Shown: piece by piece, positions 28,228-37,160 of the stretch
How the letters are laid out: every line of letters starts with the position of its first letter
Position numbering within the stretch: the first letter of the stretch is position 1
NCBI RefSeq assembly: GCF_023715615.1
Contig: NZ_JAMBOM010000004.1
Location: 1 to 64,000 of the forward strand
DNA from: Sporosarcina aquimarina
GTDB taxonomy: Bacteria; Bacillota; Bacilli; Bacillales_A; Planococcaceae
Direction of reading: 5' to 3'
Length of the DNA: 64,000 nt
Notes under the pieces: model-generated
Told to the model about the DNA's origin: nothing
What the model saw: only the letters and a program-made list of their open reading frames with translations
The model's database searches: none
Position numbers and translations under genes: made by a program

Positions 28228-29018
28228 TTAAAAAGTTTTTTATGGATATGTCGCATAACTTCTCGCGCAACATTTAATTCACTCGTCTCATAAAGCGACC
28301 TCGCACCTACAGGATCCTCAATTTCATTCAACAACCAGACACCTTCCTCATTCTGAAGGAAATCTACTCCGATATAGTCACTCTTCACGGCTTTAGCAAT
28401 CTTTAATGCGAACTTGCGTAAAGGAGAGGGGACTTCGAATCGCTCACTTGTACCACCTAAGCTAACGTTTGCCTTAAATGATTCCACTCCTGTCCGCTTA
28501 ACCGCACCCACAACATCCTCGCCTATTAAATAAAGTCGTACATCAGAAGAGTTGTGCGGAATGTAAGGTTGCATCACAAGTTGTCGATTTGGATATCGCG
28601 ACATCACTTGCTCCACTTCCGCATTCGTCTCACATAAATGGACTTCTTCACCACCGTGTCCATCCGTCGTTTTTATCACAATAGGATATTCACGAACATC
28701 CAGAGCAGAACACAACCGCCTTGTAGGAATCGAAGGAATGCCTAAAAGTGCACCAAGCTGGAACGTTTGAAGCTTATCATTCGCAACACGGTTCACTTCG
28801 CTTCGATTGACAACAACAATACCGTTTTGTTCCCAGCATTGACTCTTTTCAAAATCGCGCCCTCGATAAACGACGAACTTCCCATCATCAGGTAGTTCGG
28901 CATCAGCTGCCAGCAATTCCACATCTAGCTGGTTTGAAGCACCCTGTTTAATAAGCTCATCGATAAACCATCGATTGCGTATCGCATCTTCCTCATCATA
29001 ATAGATATAGCCCTTCAT
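28218..29018 (-). CDS. ATP-grasp protein B (RimK-like fold)
   Basis: A 266-residue ATP-grasp protein, probably forming an amide bond from a carboxylate and an amine with ATP hydrolysis. ATP-binding and metal motifs are visible as PIVIKTTDGHGGEEVHL (about 110-126), VMQPYIPHNSSDVRLYLIG, and the terminal GVDFL...LLNEIEDPVGARSLYE, where the usual EVN is NEIED. The start overlaps the stop of the upstream ATP-grasp gene as ATGA, so translation is coupled. Substrates are unknown. Its divergence from the partner suggests each handles a different step or substrate. Confidence 0.75.
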   Translation of the reverse strand: MKGYIYYDEEDAIRNRWFIDELIKQGASNQLDVELLAADAELPDDGKFVVYRGRDFEKSQCWEQNGIVVVNRSEVNRVANDKLQTFQLGALLGIPSIPTRRLCSALDVREYPIVIKTTDGHGGEEVHLCETNAEVEQVMSRYPNRQLVMQPYIPHNSSDVRLYLIGEDVVGAVKRTGVESFKANVSLGGTSERFEVPSPLRKFALKIAKAVKSDYIGVDFLQNEEGVWLLNEIEDPVGARSLYETSELNVAREVMRHIHKKLFKSL

Positions 29019-29881
29019 GCAATCACCTCTAAAATATATGCAATCATTGCATCCGCTACGTTAATTCCTGTTACATGATAAATATTTCGAATATGTGCAG
29101 CGGCATTAACTTCACAAACAAGCGGTTCTTCATTCTCGCCGAACAACAGGTCTACTCCTGCAAAATCCGCACTTACCGATTTCGCAGCGCGTAGCGCGAT
29201 ATTGATCTGATCATCCGTTAACTCAACAATCTCTGCTTTTCCACCATTCGTAATGTTGGCACGAAAATCAGTTTCAGAATGTCGATACATCGCAGCAACA
29301 ACCTGTCCGCCAACGACATTCACTCGTATATCCCGTCCACGACTCGAAGAGATGAACTCTTGAAATAAGTAATCAATTCCACGCAATGACTCTGTTTTCT
29401 CGTAAAACTGTTCCTCGGTTTCAATTAGATAGACATTCATCCCGAAAGAACCACGAGCCTCCTTGATAATCATTGGAAGACCTAGTTCTTGCAAGACATG
29501 TTCATAATAACCACTTTCTCGGATTGTGAAATTTGGATACACTTTCGGCGCAACAATTGTCCGCGGCATGGGTACACCATCAAGTGCGAGTCTTATCGCT
29601 TGTTTCGTTTTATTGTCACAACGCTCAATCACTTCGGGATCATTGAATATTGGGATACCGAGGGATTTTAAATAAGTAGCGAGGACAATATCTTTATCTA
29701 AAAACACGACAAAATCAGGGAGTGATGCAACCGTGCTAGTCACATCCATCATGACCTCATAATTTTTCAAAATTGTTGAGGAAACACCAGCTCTTTGCGC
29801 TGCTTCCTGGACGAGTTCCGCCTGATCCCGGAATTTGTCATTCACTAAACTTCCATTATAAATAATCCAGCAGTTCTTCAA
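29015..29881 (-). CDS. RimK-family ATP-grasp ligase A
   Basis: A 288-residue protein and the first gene of a two-gene minus-strand operon. RimK-type motifs are IIKEARGSFGMNVYLIE (about 140-156), FQEFISSSRGRDIRVNVVGG, and the metal-binding GVDLL...VCEVNAAAHIRNIYHVTG. RimK/LysX relatives add amino acids to protein C-termini, cofactors or carrier proteins. The start appears to be TTG with AGAAGGG upstream. No carrier or peptide substrate gene is adjacent. It is inserted between valS and folC, which are neighbours in B. subtilis. Confidence 0.78.
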   Translation of the reverse strand: MKNCWIIYNGSLVNDKFRDQAELVQEAAQRAGVSSTILKNYEVMMDVTSTVASLPDFVVFLDKDIVLATYLKSLGIPIFNDPEVIERCDNKTKQAIRLALDGVPMPRTIVAPKVYPNFTIRESGYYEHVLQELGLPMIIKEARGSFGMNVYLIETEEQFYEKTESLRGIDYLFQEFISSSRGRDIRVNVVGGQVVAAMYRHSETDFRANITNGGKAEIVELTDDQINIALRAAKSVSADFAGVDLLFGENEEPLVCEVNAAAHIRNIYHVTGINVADAMIAYILEVIA

Positions 29882-29900
29882 ATGAAACCCTTCTTTCTCG

Positions 29901-29933
29901 TGCTATACTCTTAAGAAAAGCCTTTCAAAGGCT
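29901..29933 (+). promoter_or_regulatory. Extended -10 promoter and palindrome in the divergent folC region
   Basis: TGCTATACT (29901-29909) is an extended -10 directed at folC. The perfect palindrome AGCCTTTcAAAGGCT (29919-29933) lies where the first transcribed bases would be. It could be an operator shared by folC and the divergent ATP-grasp genes, or a leader hairpin. Confidence 0.4.
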
Positions 29934-29969
29934 ATTAACTCTAAGTTTAGCATAAGGTGGGGAAAAGGT

Positions 29970-31193
29970 ATGATACCGAAGTTGGAGGAATATAAGAAGC
30001 GAGTAAGTATTACTAGTGATAATGAGATTAAACCTGGACTAGCTGCAATTGAAAACGCGATGGAACGCCTAGGATCACCACAAGTCAACTTACGAGCAAT
30101 CCACGTTGCAGGCACGAACGGCAAGGGATCTACAATTTGCTTGATGGAATCTATCCTTCGTGAAGCAGGAATAAGTACAGGCGTTTTCGCTTCGCCTGCA
30201 ATGATCGATCTACATGATCAAATCAGAATTAATGGAGAAAATAGTACCGAAGAGCAACTAACAACATCTTTTCAAACACTGAAAGATGCTGGACTTGACG
30301 GGATGTTGACAGACTTTGAACTATTGACGGCGGCAGCATTTGTCACATTTAACCGCCTGCAGCCTGATGTTGTCCTCATTGAATGCGGAATGGGAGGACG
30401 ATTTGACAGCACAAATGTAATCACACCAGTGGTTTCTGTAATTCCATCAATCGCTAAAGATCATATCGGATTTCTTGGTGACTCAATAGAAGAAATCACG
30501 TGGCATAAAACAGGGATATTCAAAAAAGGAATTCCAGCAGTATGCGGAAAATTACCAGTGGAAGCTGTAAAGGTAGCAGAAAAAGTAGCTATTGAAGTCG
30601 GCAATCCATTATTGCTCTATGGACAAGATTTCTATATTAAAAAAGGACATCCAGAACAGTTTGATGGGAGTGAGCAACTCACATTACCACAAAGAAGGAT
30701 GAAAGGCCCCCACCAAGCAATCAATGCAGCAGTAGCGATAGAATCACTTCTTAAAGCCGGTCTACAACTTCCAATAGAAGCGATACAAACAGGTATTGCG
30801 ACGGCTCAGCTCTCTTATCGATTCGAAGAAATCGCACCAGGCGTATTTTTTGATGGTGCACACAATCCTGCCGCAGCTGCGATGCTTAGACGCACAATAC
30901 AAGAACAACTCCCTGAAGAAAAGGTAGACTTTGTCATAGGAATGATGGCCAATAAAGAAATTAAAGAGACGCTTGATGAATTAATCCCAGTTGCGCATTC
31001 TTTTACCTTCATTAATTTTGATGTGGTCGGAGCTGCGTCAGCACAATCCCTATACGAACAATGTGAATTTGGAAATAAAAAGGTGACAGATAGAGATTAT
31101 GCGTCTATAATACTATCTAAAGACCTACACAAAAAGAAAATAGTCTCAGGTTCTTTGTACTTGCTAAACAGTCTAAGGTCTCATATACTATAA
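29970..31193 (+). CDS. folC: Folylpolyglutamate synthase / dihydrofolate synthase
   Basis: A 407-residue Mur-ligase-family enzyme that adds glutamate to dihydropteroate or folates. The P-loop is AGTNGKGST (47-55). The second-domain signature is FDGAHNPAAAAMLR, and ECGMGGRFDSTNVI is also typical. GGTGGGGAAAAGG lies before the ATG. It is slightly shorter than B. subtilis FolC (430), mostly at the C-terminus. The neighbourhood valS...folC is conserved despite the ATP-grasp insertion. Confidence 0.95.
   Translation: MIPKLEEYKKRVSITSDNEIKPGLAAIENAMERLGSPQVNLRAIHVAGTNGKGSTICLMESILREAGISTGVFASPAMIDLHDQIRINGENSTEEQLTTSFQTLKDAGLDGMLTDFELLTAAAFVTFNRLQPDVVLIECGMGGRFDSTNVITPVVSVIPSIAKDHIGFLGDSIEEITWHKTGIFKKGIPAVCGKLPVEAVKVAEKVAIEVGNPLLLYGQDFYIKKGHPEQFDGSEQLTLPQRRMKGPHQAINAAVAIESLLKAGLQLPIEAIQTGIATAQLSYRFEEIAPGVFFDGAHNPAAAAMLRRTIQEQLPEEKVDFVIGMMANKEIKETLDELIPVAHSFTFINFDVVGAASAQSLYEQCEFGNKKVTDRDYASIILSKDLHKKKIVSGSLYLLNSLRSHIL
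31161..31189 (+). promoter_or_regulatory. SigmaA promoter inside the end of folC, for the GGDEF genes
   Basis: TTGCTA and TATACT are separated by 17 bp, just before the folC stop and about 60 bases before the first diguanylate cyclase. Confidence 0.5.
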
Positions 31194-31249
31194 TTAGGAA
31201 TAGAAAGAAAATTCCGCGTGCTTAGCGGTTGATCGGAAGGATGAAGAGG

Positions 31250-32953
31250 ATGAACTTGAATGGCCGGCCATTGTTACTATTGCTTTCACTGTGGATACTT
31301 GTTGTGCCGACCGGCATCGTTTATCTTCTTTATACCCAGCCCATACCTTCTGTGAATTGGTTATGGGTAGGTGTTTCTTTATTACTTGGTTTTTTAAGTA
31401 TTTTCTATCCTATTATCTACAATCGTAAACCTATCGTGCTTTTTGTATGGTTTACATTACCGATTTTTCTAATGTATGGATTAACGATAGAGTTAATTAT
31501 GACTCAATTGATAATTGCATGTGCGGTTTTAGCGCGTTTAAAAACAGGTGATGTTCTATACCGCTTGCTGTACAACTCGTTAGCTTATTTTGTTCTGTCG
31601 GTCAGTTCGGCTGTTGCTTTTTTCATGACAGGAGCTCAGATTGGTGAACTGACCTTTAGCATTCTAGTTATAGGCGTGTTCGTCTATCAAATTGTCTATT
31701 CAGTACTGTATGATTGGATTTTCAAACTTTATGGTGTACTTACCAATCGGATGAGACTCGATTCCTTAAAAGAAACGCTCCTTCATTATTTCCGGATGGT
31801 CATTGCCGTTCCTCTTGCCTTATCTTTATATTTTATCCTTATCCATTATGGGGTCATTGGTTATGTATTAGTAGGAATTCCGTTCTTTTTCATGACACTT
31901 GTTCTTAGGATTAATCGTCAGACAGACGATTTAAATTCCTATATTCAAGCGGCTGGAAAAATAGGTCAACAACTTGCTAAAATGACTACTGAAGATTCAG
32001 TAATTGATGAATTTATGACAAAAACGGCAACGCTATTTGAGACGGACTATGTGTATTTATTTGATCACTATGATGGGTGGTTGGAACCTTCCCATTTTTA
32101 TATGAAGGGCAGAAAAGCAGAAGTGCCTCAAGTTAGATTGGCGAAAGGTCAAGGGATTGCCGGTAAGATCCTTTCTGAGAAGAATAGTTTTCTATTTTCA
32201 AGGCGGGAGCAGTGGATTCAACAAACAATCACCCCTGTACCTGATGAAATTGAAAGTCTCTTATGTATCCCTTTAATCCGTCATCAGGAAATTGTCGGAG
32301 TCTCTATATTGGGGAGTAAAAAGAAAGATGCCTTTAAAGATTTCCATCTGAATGTATTAGATTTACTCAGTTCGTATTTTATAGTTGCCGTTGAAAAAGC
32401 TGCTTATATCGAACTTGCAGAACAGGAAAGTAACCGTTGTGCACTGACGGGACTCTATAACTATAGGTTTCTAGAGCAACGATTGGAGCGAGAAATGGAT
32501 TTTCTAGCCCATGGAACTCATAAACAACTTGCAGTTTTAATGCTGGATATTGATCATTTTAAAAAGGTCAATGATTCCTATGGGCATGAAAGTGGAAATC
32601 TCATATTGAAACAGTTTGCAAAACTCTTGCAAAACAAATGTCCTGAAAAAGGAATAGTTGCTAGATATGGTGGCGAAGAGTTCGTCTATGTTTTGCCTGA
32701 GTTTTCTATGGGGGCAGCACTTGAGTTTGCGGAAGAGCTACGAAATGAAATTCAGCAAACAAACATGCGAATTGAGAATGACCTATCATGTTTGTTGCAT
32801 ACAGAAGAAATTCGGATTACTGCTAGTATGGGCGTATCAGTCGCACCTGATGATACAGATGAAGCAATGACGCTGTTGAGAAATGCGGATCGAGCATTGT
32901 ATCTTGGAGCGAAGAAGGCTGGCCGGAATCGAGTAGGTAGCTATGTAAAGTAA
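31250..32953 (+). CDS. Membrane diguanylate cyclase 1 (GAF-GGDEF)
   Basis: A 567-residue protein. Five to six membrane helices (about 1-220) are followed by a GAF domain (about 240-390) and a GGDEF domain. The active-site loop is GGEEF at 474-478, with upstream metal-binding DIDHFKKVNDSYGHESGN, so catalysis (2 GTP to c-di-GMP) is expected. The RxxD inhibitory site five residues before GGEEF is missing (sequence PEKGIVARY), so product feedback through this site is unlikely. The ATG at 31250 has GGAAGG nine bases upstream. It is paired with a paralogue 25 bases downstream and lies just before pilus genes. Confidence 0.9.
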   Translation: MNLNGRPLLLLLSLWILVVPTGIVYLLYTQPIPSVNWLWVGVSLLLGFLSIFYPIIYNRKPIVLFVWFTLPIFLMYGLTIELIMTQLIIACAVLARLKTGDVLYRLLYNSLAYFVLSVSSAVAFFMTGAQIGELTFSILVIGVFVYQIVYSVLYDWIFKLYGVLTNRMRLDSLKETLLHYFRMVIAVPLALSLYFILIHYGVIGYVLVGIPFFFMTLVLRINRQTDDLNSYIQAAGKIGQQLAKMTTEDSVIDEFMTKTATLFETDYVYLFDHYDGWLEPSHFYMKGRKAEVPQVRLAKGQGIAGKILSEKNSFLFSRREQWIQQTITPVPDEIESLLCIPLIRHQEIVGVSILGSKKKDAFKDFHLNVLDLLSSYFIVAVEKAAYIELAEQESNRCALTGLYNYRFLEQRLEREMDFLAHGTHKQLAVLMLDIDHFKKVNDSYGHESGNLILKQFAKLLQNKCPEKGIVARYGGEEFVYVLPEFSMGAALEFAEELRNEIQQTNMRIENDLSCLLHTEEIRITASMGVSVAPDDTDEAMTLLRNADRALYLGAKKAGRNRVGSYVK

Positions 32954-32978
32954 GGCATGTCAGAACGGAGGATATAGA

Positions 32979-34703
32979 ATGCTTAAGATGCCAAGTAAGC
33001 AGTGGACAGCTTTTTTAGTATGGCTATTAGTAGTACCCACCTCGTTATATCTTGTTTATACGATGTTTCCGTTTAACGAAATTGATATGGGTTTTGTTTT
33101 ACTAAATTTCGTCATGCTAATTATCGCCATGAGTGCATCGTTCCAAGTATTTTCTATTAGTATTTCACTTGAACGATGGATTATTTTTGTGATCTTTTTT
33201 CAATATGGTCTTTTTGCGGAAATGGTTTTCATGCAACTTGCTCTCACGATTTTACAATTCGTGCGCAAGTCGAGTTTACCGGCATTCTATCGGTTTACAA
33301 CGAATTCATTTATGTTTGCGATTGTGTCAATCGCAAGTGCGTTCTGCTTTCATTTCGCTGGTGGAAGAATTACGGAAATGTCACCGTGGGCTTTTCTTTT
33401 AGCAGCAACGGTTTATGCGGTTTCGTATTCACTTATAAATAGTTTCGTCCTATATTGTATTATGAAAATTGAGCGAGCATCCTTTGATAAGTTTAAGCAA
33501 GTGGCATTATGGGACTTTGCTATAACTATAGTTGTGTTACCCTTGGCGGTCGCATATAGTCTACTTACTTATAAGTTGGGCGTTTTTTCTGTTTTATTGC
33601 TTGGTGCACCTTTTCTACTCGTTCTCTTAATTATTCGAAGGTACGCTTTTTCTGGAGAGCTTAACAAGAAGCTATCTTCCGCCGTTGAAATAGGTCATGA
33701 ACTAACCGAAAGTCTAAGCAGAGATGAGGTTATAGAAATTTTCACCGAGAAAATTCGCGGTGTCGTAAATTATGATCAAGCATATATTCTCGATGTACTT
33801 CAGGGAAGTCAATTTCAATTATTGGCTTGTTCAGAAGCAGGTACATTTTCAAAGGAAGCGCAGTTTTTTGACTTTGAAAATGAAGCGATTCCTTTATTAT
33901 CAACTGACAAAATAAAGGTATATAGTTCAAATAAGGAAATCGAGAAGCTCGAACATCTCCAGTTCAGCACTGCTGTACAAAGTGTCATGATTGCACCTAT
34001 TATTCGAGCAGGAAAACTTGAAGGTTATCTTATCATGACGTCGTTCAGAAAAAACTTTTTTGAGGATTTAGATAAAAAAATGGTTGATTTGTTAACGGGG
34101 TATTTCGAAACCTCTATTGTGAAAGCATTTCATTACGAACGCACGATTGAAAAAAGTGAAAAGTGCGGTCTTACAAAACTGTATAACTTTCGCTATCTAA
34201 CAAAGAAACTAAGTGATGGGCTTAGTCTTTTTCACGAACAAGAAATTGCTAGTTTATCTGCAATCATATTAGATATCGATCATTTCAAATCCATCAATGA
34301 TAATTATGGACATCAAAGTGGAAATGATATTCTATGTGAATTTGCTCAAATTCTTAAAATGTACGAGACGGATGGTCGTACGCTGGCTCGTTATGGCGGA
34401 GAGGAATTTGTTTTATTGCTTCCTGATTTCACAAAAGAGGAAGCAGTTTCACTTGCTGAAAGAATTCGTCTTGAAATTGAGCAGCACACATTTACCATCA
34501 AACCGGACTTATCGGATGAAATCGAATCGATTGGTATCAAGCTTACTGTTAGTCTGGGTGTCTCATCAATTCCAGAGGATACGCAATCAGAAAACAGCTT
34601 GCTTCGGAATGCAGACAGAGCACTCTATATTGGCGGAAAACAGGCAGGTCGCAATCGCGTTGGAGTTTATGAAGCGGAGACAACCGATCCAATAGAAATT
34701 TGA
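32979..34703 (+). CDS. Membrane diguanylate cyclase 2 (GAF-GGDEF)
   Basis: A 574-residue paralogue of the preceding gene with the same layout: five to six membrane helices (to about 215), a GAF-like domain (about 240-390) and GGDEF. The active site is GGEEF (473-477) and the metal site DIDHFKSINDNYGHQSGN. It also lacks RxxD before the active site (ETDGRTLARY). GAF sequences differ more than GGDEF sequences between the two, suggesting different inputs to the same output. It ends the transcription unit (terminator 34724-34749). Confidence 0.9.
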   Translation: MLKMPSKQWTAFLVWLLVVPTSLYLVYTMFPFNEIDMGFVLLNFVMLIIAMSASFQVFSISISLERWIIFVIFFQYGLFAEMVFMQLALTILQFVRKSSLPAFYRFTTNSFMFAIVSIASAFCFHFAGGRITEMSPWAFLLAATVYAVSYSLINSFVLYCIMKIERASFDKFKQVALWDFAITIVVLPLAVAYSLLTYKLGVFSVLLLGAPFLLVLLIIRRYAFSGELNKKLSSAVEIGHELTESLSRDEVIEIFTEKIRGVVNYDQAYILDVLQGSQFQLLACSEAGTFSKEAQFFDFENEAIPLLSTDKIKVYSSNKEIEKLEHLQFSTAVQSVMIAPIIRAGKLEGYLIMTSFRKNFFEDLDKKMVDLLTGYFETSIVKAFHYERTIEKSEKCGLTKLYNFRYLTKKLSDGLSLFHEQEIASLSAIILDIDHFKSINDNYGHQSGNDILCEFAQILKMYETDGRTLARYGGEEFVLLLPDFTKEEAVSLAERIRLEIEQHTFTIKPDLSDEIESIGIKLTVSLGVSSIPEDTQSENSLLRNADRALYIGGKQAGRNRVGVYEAETTDPIEI

Positions 34704-34723
34704 AGGGAATAGGGCTTTACGCA

Positions 34724-34749
34724 AAAGACTGCATTCGCAGTCTTTTTTT
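34724..34749 (+). terminator. Terminator after the GGDEF pair
   Basis: AAAGACTGC / GCAGTCTTT, a perfect 9-bp stem with loop ATTC, is followed by seven T. Confidence 0.92.
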
Positions 34750-34773
34750 GTAACAATAATGCTCACAAGCCTA

Positions 34774-34802
34774 TTGAACTCAAAGGTTCACTCCGTTATG
34801 CT
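34774..34802 (+). promoter_or_regulatory. SigmaA promoter of the type IV pilus operon
   Basis: TTGAAC and TATGCT are separated by 17 bp, between the preceding terminator and the first prepilin gene. Confidence 0.5.
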
Positions 34803-34819
34803 AGAGGTAGGAAAAAGGT

Positions 34820-35272
34820 ATGAAAAGAGGTGTGGATTTGGTGGGTAAAAGGAAAACCACTGAAGAGTCTGGACTGACCTTAGTTGAAATTCTTGCCTCA
34901 CTTGTGATATTAGGCATAGTTTTCATCGCCTTCATGACAATTTTCCCTCAGATGACGCTTTTCAATAGTAGGACTGAGACGAAGTTGGAGACGATGAATG
35001 AGGCTCGGATTGTGCTTGAGGAATATAAGAAGATGAAATGGAAAGCGACCGATTTATCTGAACCAAGATTTAAGAGTGACGGGGAATGGTGGACAGAGAC
35101 ATTGGATGCAAAACCAAATACGATTATAAAAATAAAAAAATTACCTGACGAAGGACCGCCTTTAAACACAGAACTAAAATCAGGCGTTGTAAGATTACAT
35201 AAATTACACGTAAAGTTGATGAAAGATGACAGGGCCATCAGCGAATCGTTTGGATACATCCAGGTGAAGTGA
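34820..35272 (+). CDS. Type IV minor prepilin (PilV/ComGD-like)
   Basis: A 150-residue minor pilin precursor. It has a long positively charged leader ending EESG, then the class III signal LTLVEILASLVILGIVFIAF; cleavage follows the Gly and Glu is at position +5, as needed for assembly. The C-terminal domain is a short beta-rich head. The ATG at 34820 has AAAAAGG upstream; a TTG or GTG at 34838/34841 with AGAGGTG is also possible. First gene of the pilus operon. Confidence 0.85.
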   Translation: MKRGVDLVGKRKTTEESGLTLVEILASLVILGIVFIAFMTIFPQMTLFNSRTETKLETMNEARIVLEEYKKMKWKATDLSEPRFKSDGEWWTETLDAKPNTIIKIKKLPDEGPPLNTELKSGVVRLHKLHVKLMKDDRAISESFGYIQVK

Positions 35273-35291
35273 CTATAAGGGGGAGGTAATT

Positions 35292-35720
35292 ATGAAAGAC
35301 AATCAGTCAGGTATAACGCTTGTAGAAATACTTGCTGTTTTGGTCTTAATCTCCCTGGTGACCGGAATCATATGGACCACAATGAGTATTAGCGTTAAAC
35401 ATAATTCAGTAGAAACTACAAAATTACATCTCCAGCAAGAAGCGAATGTTATTATAACCAAACTTCAACAAGAACATCGTGTTCGCGAATGCTATAAGCT
35501 TAATATTGAGGTGCATGAAGTTGCTATCACTAACTGTGAGGATCAAGAAGCTTTTAAGGAGATATTGGGAAACGAATACAAATATGGCCCCTTTATGAGT
35601 AAGGAGTTTAAACCAAAGAGAGATAACGTTTCTCGCTTAAATCTTCAAGTGACAGACGTAAATAACTCAAAGTTAACTGTAACCGTTCCAACTGAAATAA
35701 CGAGGTATAAAAGTGAGTAA
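35292..35720 (+). CDS. Type IV minor prepilin (PilW/PilJ-like)
   Basis: A 142-residue prepilin. The short leader ends in G7 and the mature N-terminus ITLVEILAVLVLISLVTGII carries Glu at +5. A cysteine pair in the head (RECYKLN...ITNCEDQ) could form a disulphide. GGGGGAGG lies before the ATG. It is one of three tandem minor pilins likely to prime pilus assembly. Confidence 0.85.
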   Translation: MKDNQSGITLVEILAVLVLISLVTGIIWTTMSISVKHNSVETTKLHLQQEANVIITKLQQEHRVRECYKLNIEVHEVAITNCEDQEAFKEILGNEYKYGPFMSKEFKPKRDNVSRLNLQVTDVNNSKLTVTVPTEITRYKSE

Positions 35721-35736
35721 GAAAGGTGATAAGATT

Positions 35737-37146
35737 ATGACTCACATGAAAAACGAGCGGGGATATGCATTATTAGTAGTGTTGCTTCTGATTGTTTTCA
35801 TCACCATTCTTGCTGCAGTGTTTCTAAGAGGGAGTATTAGTAATGCAAAACAAGAAAAATTGATTGATAATAGTCATTTAACAGTAGTGACTGCGGAAAC
35901 AGGTGTAGACTTTTACAAGACTTTATATAGTAATAAATATTTTAATACAACAGCCTTAGTAGAGAGTGAAACAAAAATTTACTTAGAAGCAAAGAAAAAT
36001 AATGACAAAAAAACATTGAATACTGCAGATTATACCGATGGTCGTAGATATGCAGCTCGGAGACTAGCATTTTATTTAAATCAGACTGCGGTTCCCAGTA
36101 TGCCTGTCCAATTGTCCACTTCTAAAAATCTATTTTCATTCGAAACCAGCAAGGCAAAGCCTATTTCTATTATTGCGCAGCAAGAAAGTTTTTCTGTAAA
36201 GGTATCCGGTGACATTATAGGAAAAGATATTACTGCTAATAAAACAAAATCGTTAACATTTGAACAGATTTTCTTAGTTCCTTCTTTTAATCCTGCTGAT
36301 ATAGGTGGTGGGGGCGCGGCATCCGGTGATTGGACTTATCCTACCAATACTCCTACAAAAACTTGTCCTGAAAGTACTAAAATTGAAGGCGATGATTGTT
36401 TTGTAGAGAATAAGAACAAGAAGGTAAAGGAAATTGAAGACTCCACTGTCTATTTCCCAAATGGATATACGTACACGAAAGAGCAAGACTTCGAAATCGA
36501 AGACTCTAAAGTGTACGTAAAAGGAAATTTGAGACTTGAAAAAGGGGAGCTTGAAGTAGAAGATTCATTTTTAGCTGTTGAGGGATTGGTTTACGTTAGA
36601 GATGAACTGGAGATTGAAGAATCTCAAGTATTTATTAAAGGTGATTTAGAAGCAATGGAAGAAATTGAAGTAGAGGATTCTATTCTGAAAATTGGTGGGT
36701 CTTTGACTGCTCAAGACGATTTGGAGGTGGAAGATTCCAATGTGGAAATAGGTGGGGCTCTTACTGTAACAAATGAGTTTGAGCTTGATAATTCAAACAT
36801 GATTGTTAAAGGTAGTGCCGCACTTAGAGGAGAAGTTGAGATAGAAGATTCAATGCTTTATGTAGGTGGTGCATTGCACATGAGTGGGAGTGAAATTCAA
36901 GTTAAAGATAAATCTAAAGTATGTGTTGCAGGTTCTTTACAAATTGATAATAAGGTAAATATTTCTTCTTCAAGCTTTATATATCATGTGGGGGCTTTTG
37001 CGTACTTCGGAGGAGGGACACCGAGTTTGCAAATTAAGCAACTTGGTCTTGAGGAATTCAATAAAAAATGTCCAAATGCCGCTGCACCAACTCCAGAGAC
37101 TGGTCTTAAATGGCCGTCACCATCTATCGACGTTTCGTATCAATAA
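35737..37146 (+). CDS. PilX-like prepilin fused to a beta-helix repeat domain
   Basis: 469 residues. The N-terminus (KNERG then YALLVVLLLIVFITILAAVF) is a prepilin signal with cleavage after G9; Glu at +5 is replaced by Val, as in GspK/PilX-type tip pilins. Residues 233 to about 407 hold nine repeats of 19-21 residues with consensus (I/V)EDS-x-(V/L)-x-(V/I)-x-G-x-L-x5-(E/D)-(L/F)-E, like a bactofilin or right-handed beta-helix. Two cysteines precede the repeats (KTCPESTK...DDCFVEN), and two more follow. The ATG at 35737 has AAAGGTG upstream. It probably presents a rigid rod at the pilus tip or cell surface. Confidence 0.82.
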   Translation: MTHMKNERGYALLVVLLLIVFITILAAVFLRGSISNAKQEKLIDNSHLTVVTAETGVDFYKTLYSNKYFNTTALVESETKIYLEAKKNNDKKTLNTADYTDGRRYAARRLAFYLNQTAVPSMPVQLSTSKNLFSFETSKAKPISIIAQQESFSVKVSGDIIGKDITANKTKSLTFEQIFLVPSFNPADIGGGGAASGDWTYPTNTPTKTCPESTKIEGDDCFVENKNKKVKEIEDSTVYFPNGYTYTKEQDFEIEDSKVYVKGNLRLEKGELEVEDSFLAVEGLVYVRDELEIEESQVFIKGDLEAMEEIEVEDSILKIGGSLTAQDDLEVEDSNVEIGGALTVTNEFELDNSNMIVKGSAALRGEVEIEDSMLYVGGALHMSGSEIQVKDKSKVCVAGSLQIDNKVNISSSSFIYHVGAFAYFGGGTPSLQIKQLGLEEFNKKCPNAAAPTPETGLKWPSPSIDVSYQ

Positions 37147-37160
37147 ATTGGGGGTACCGC

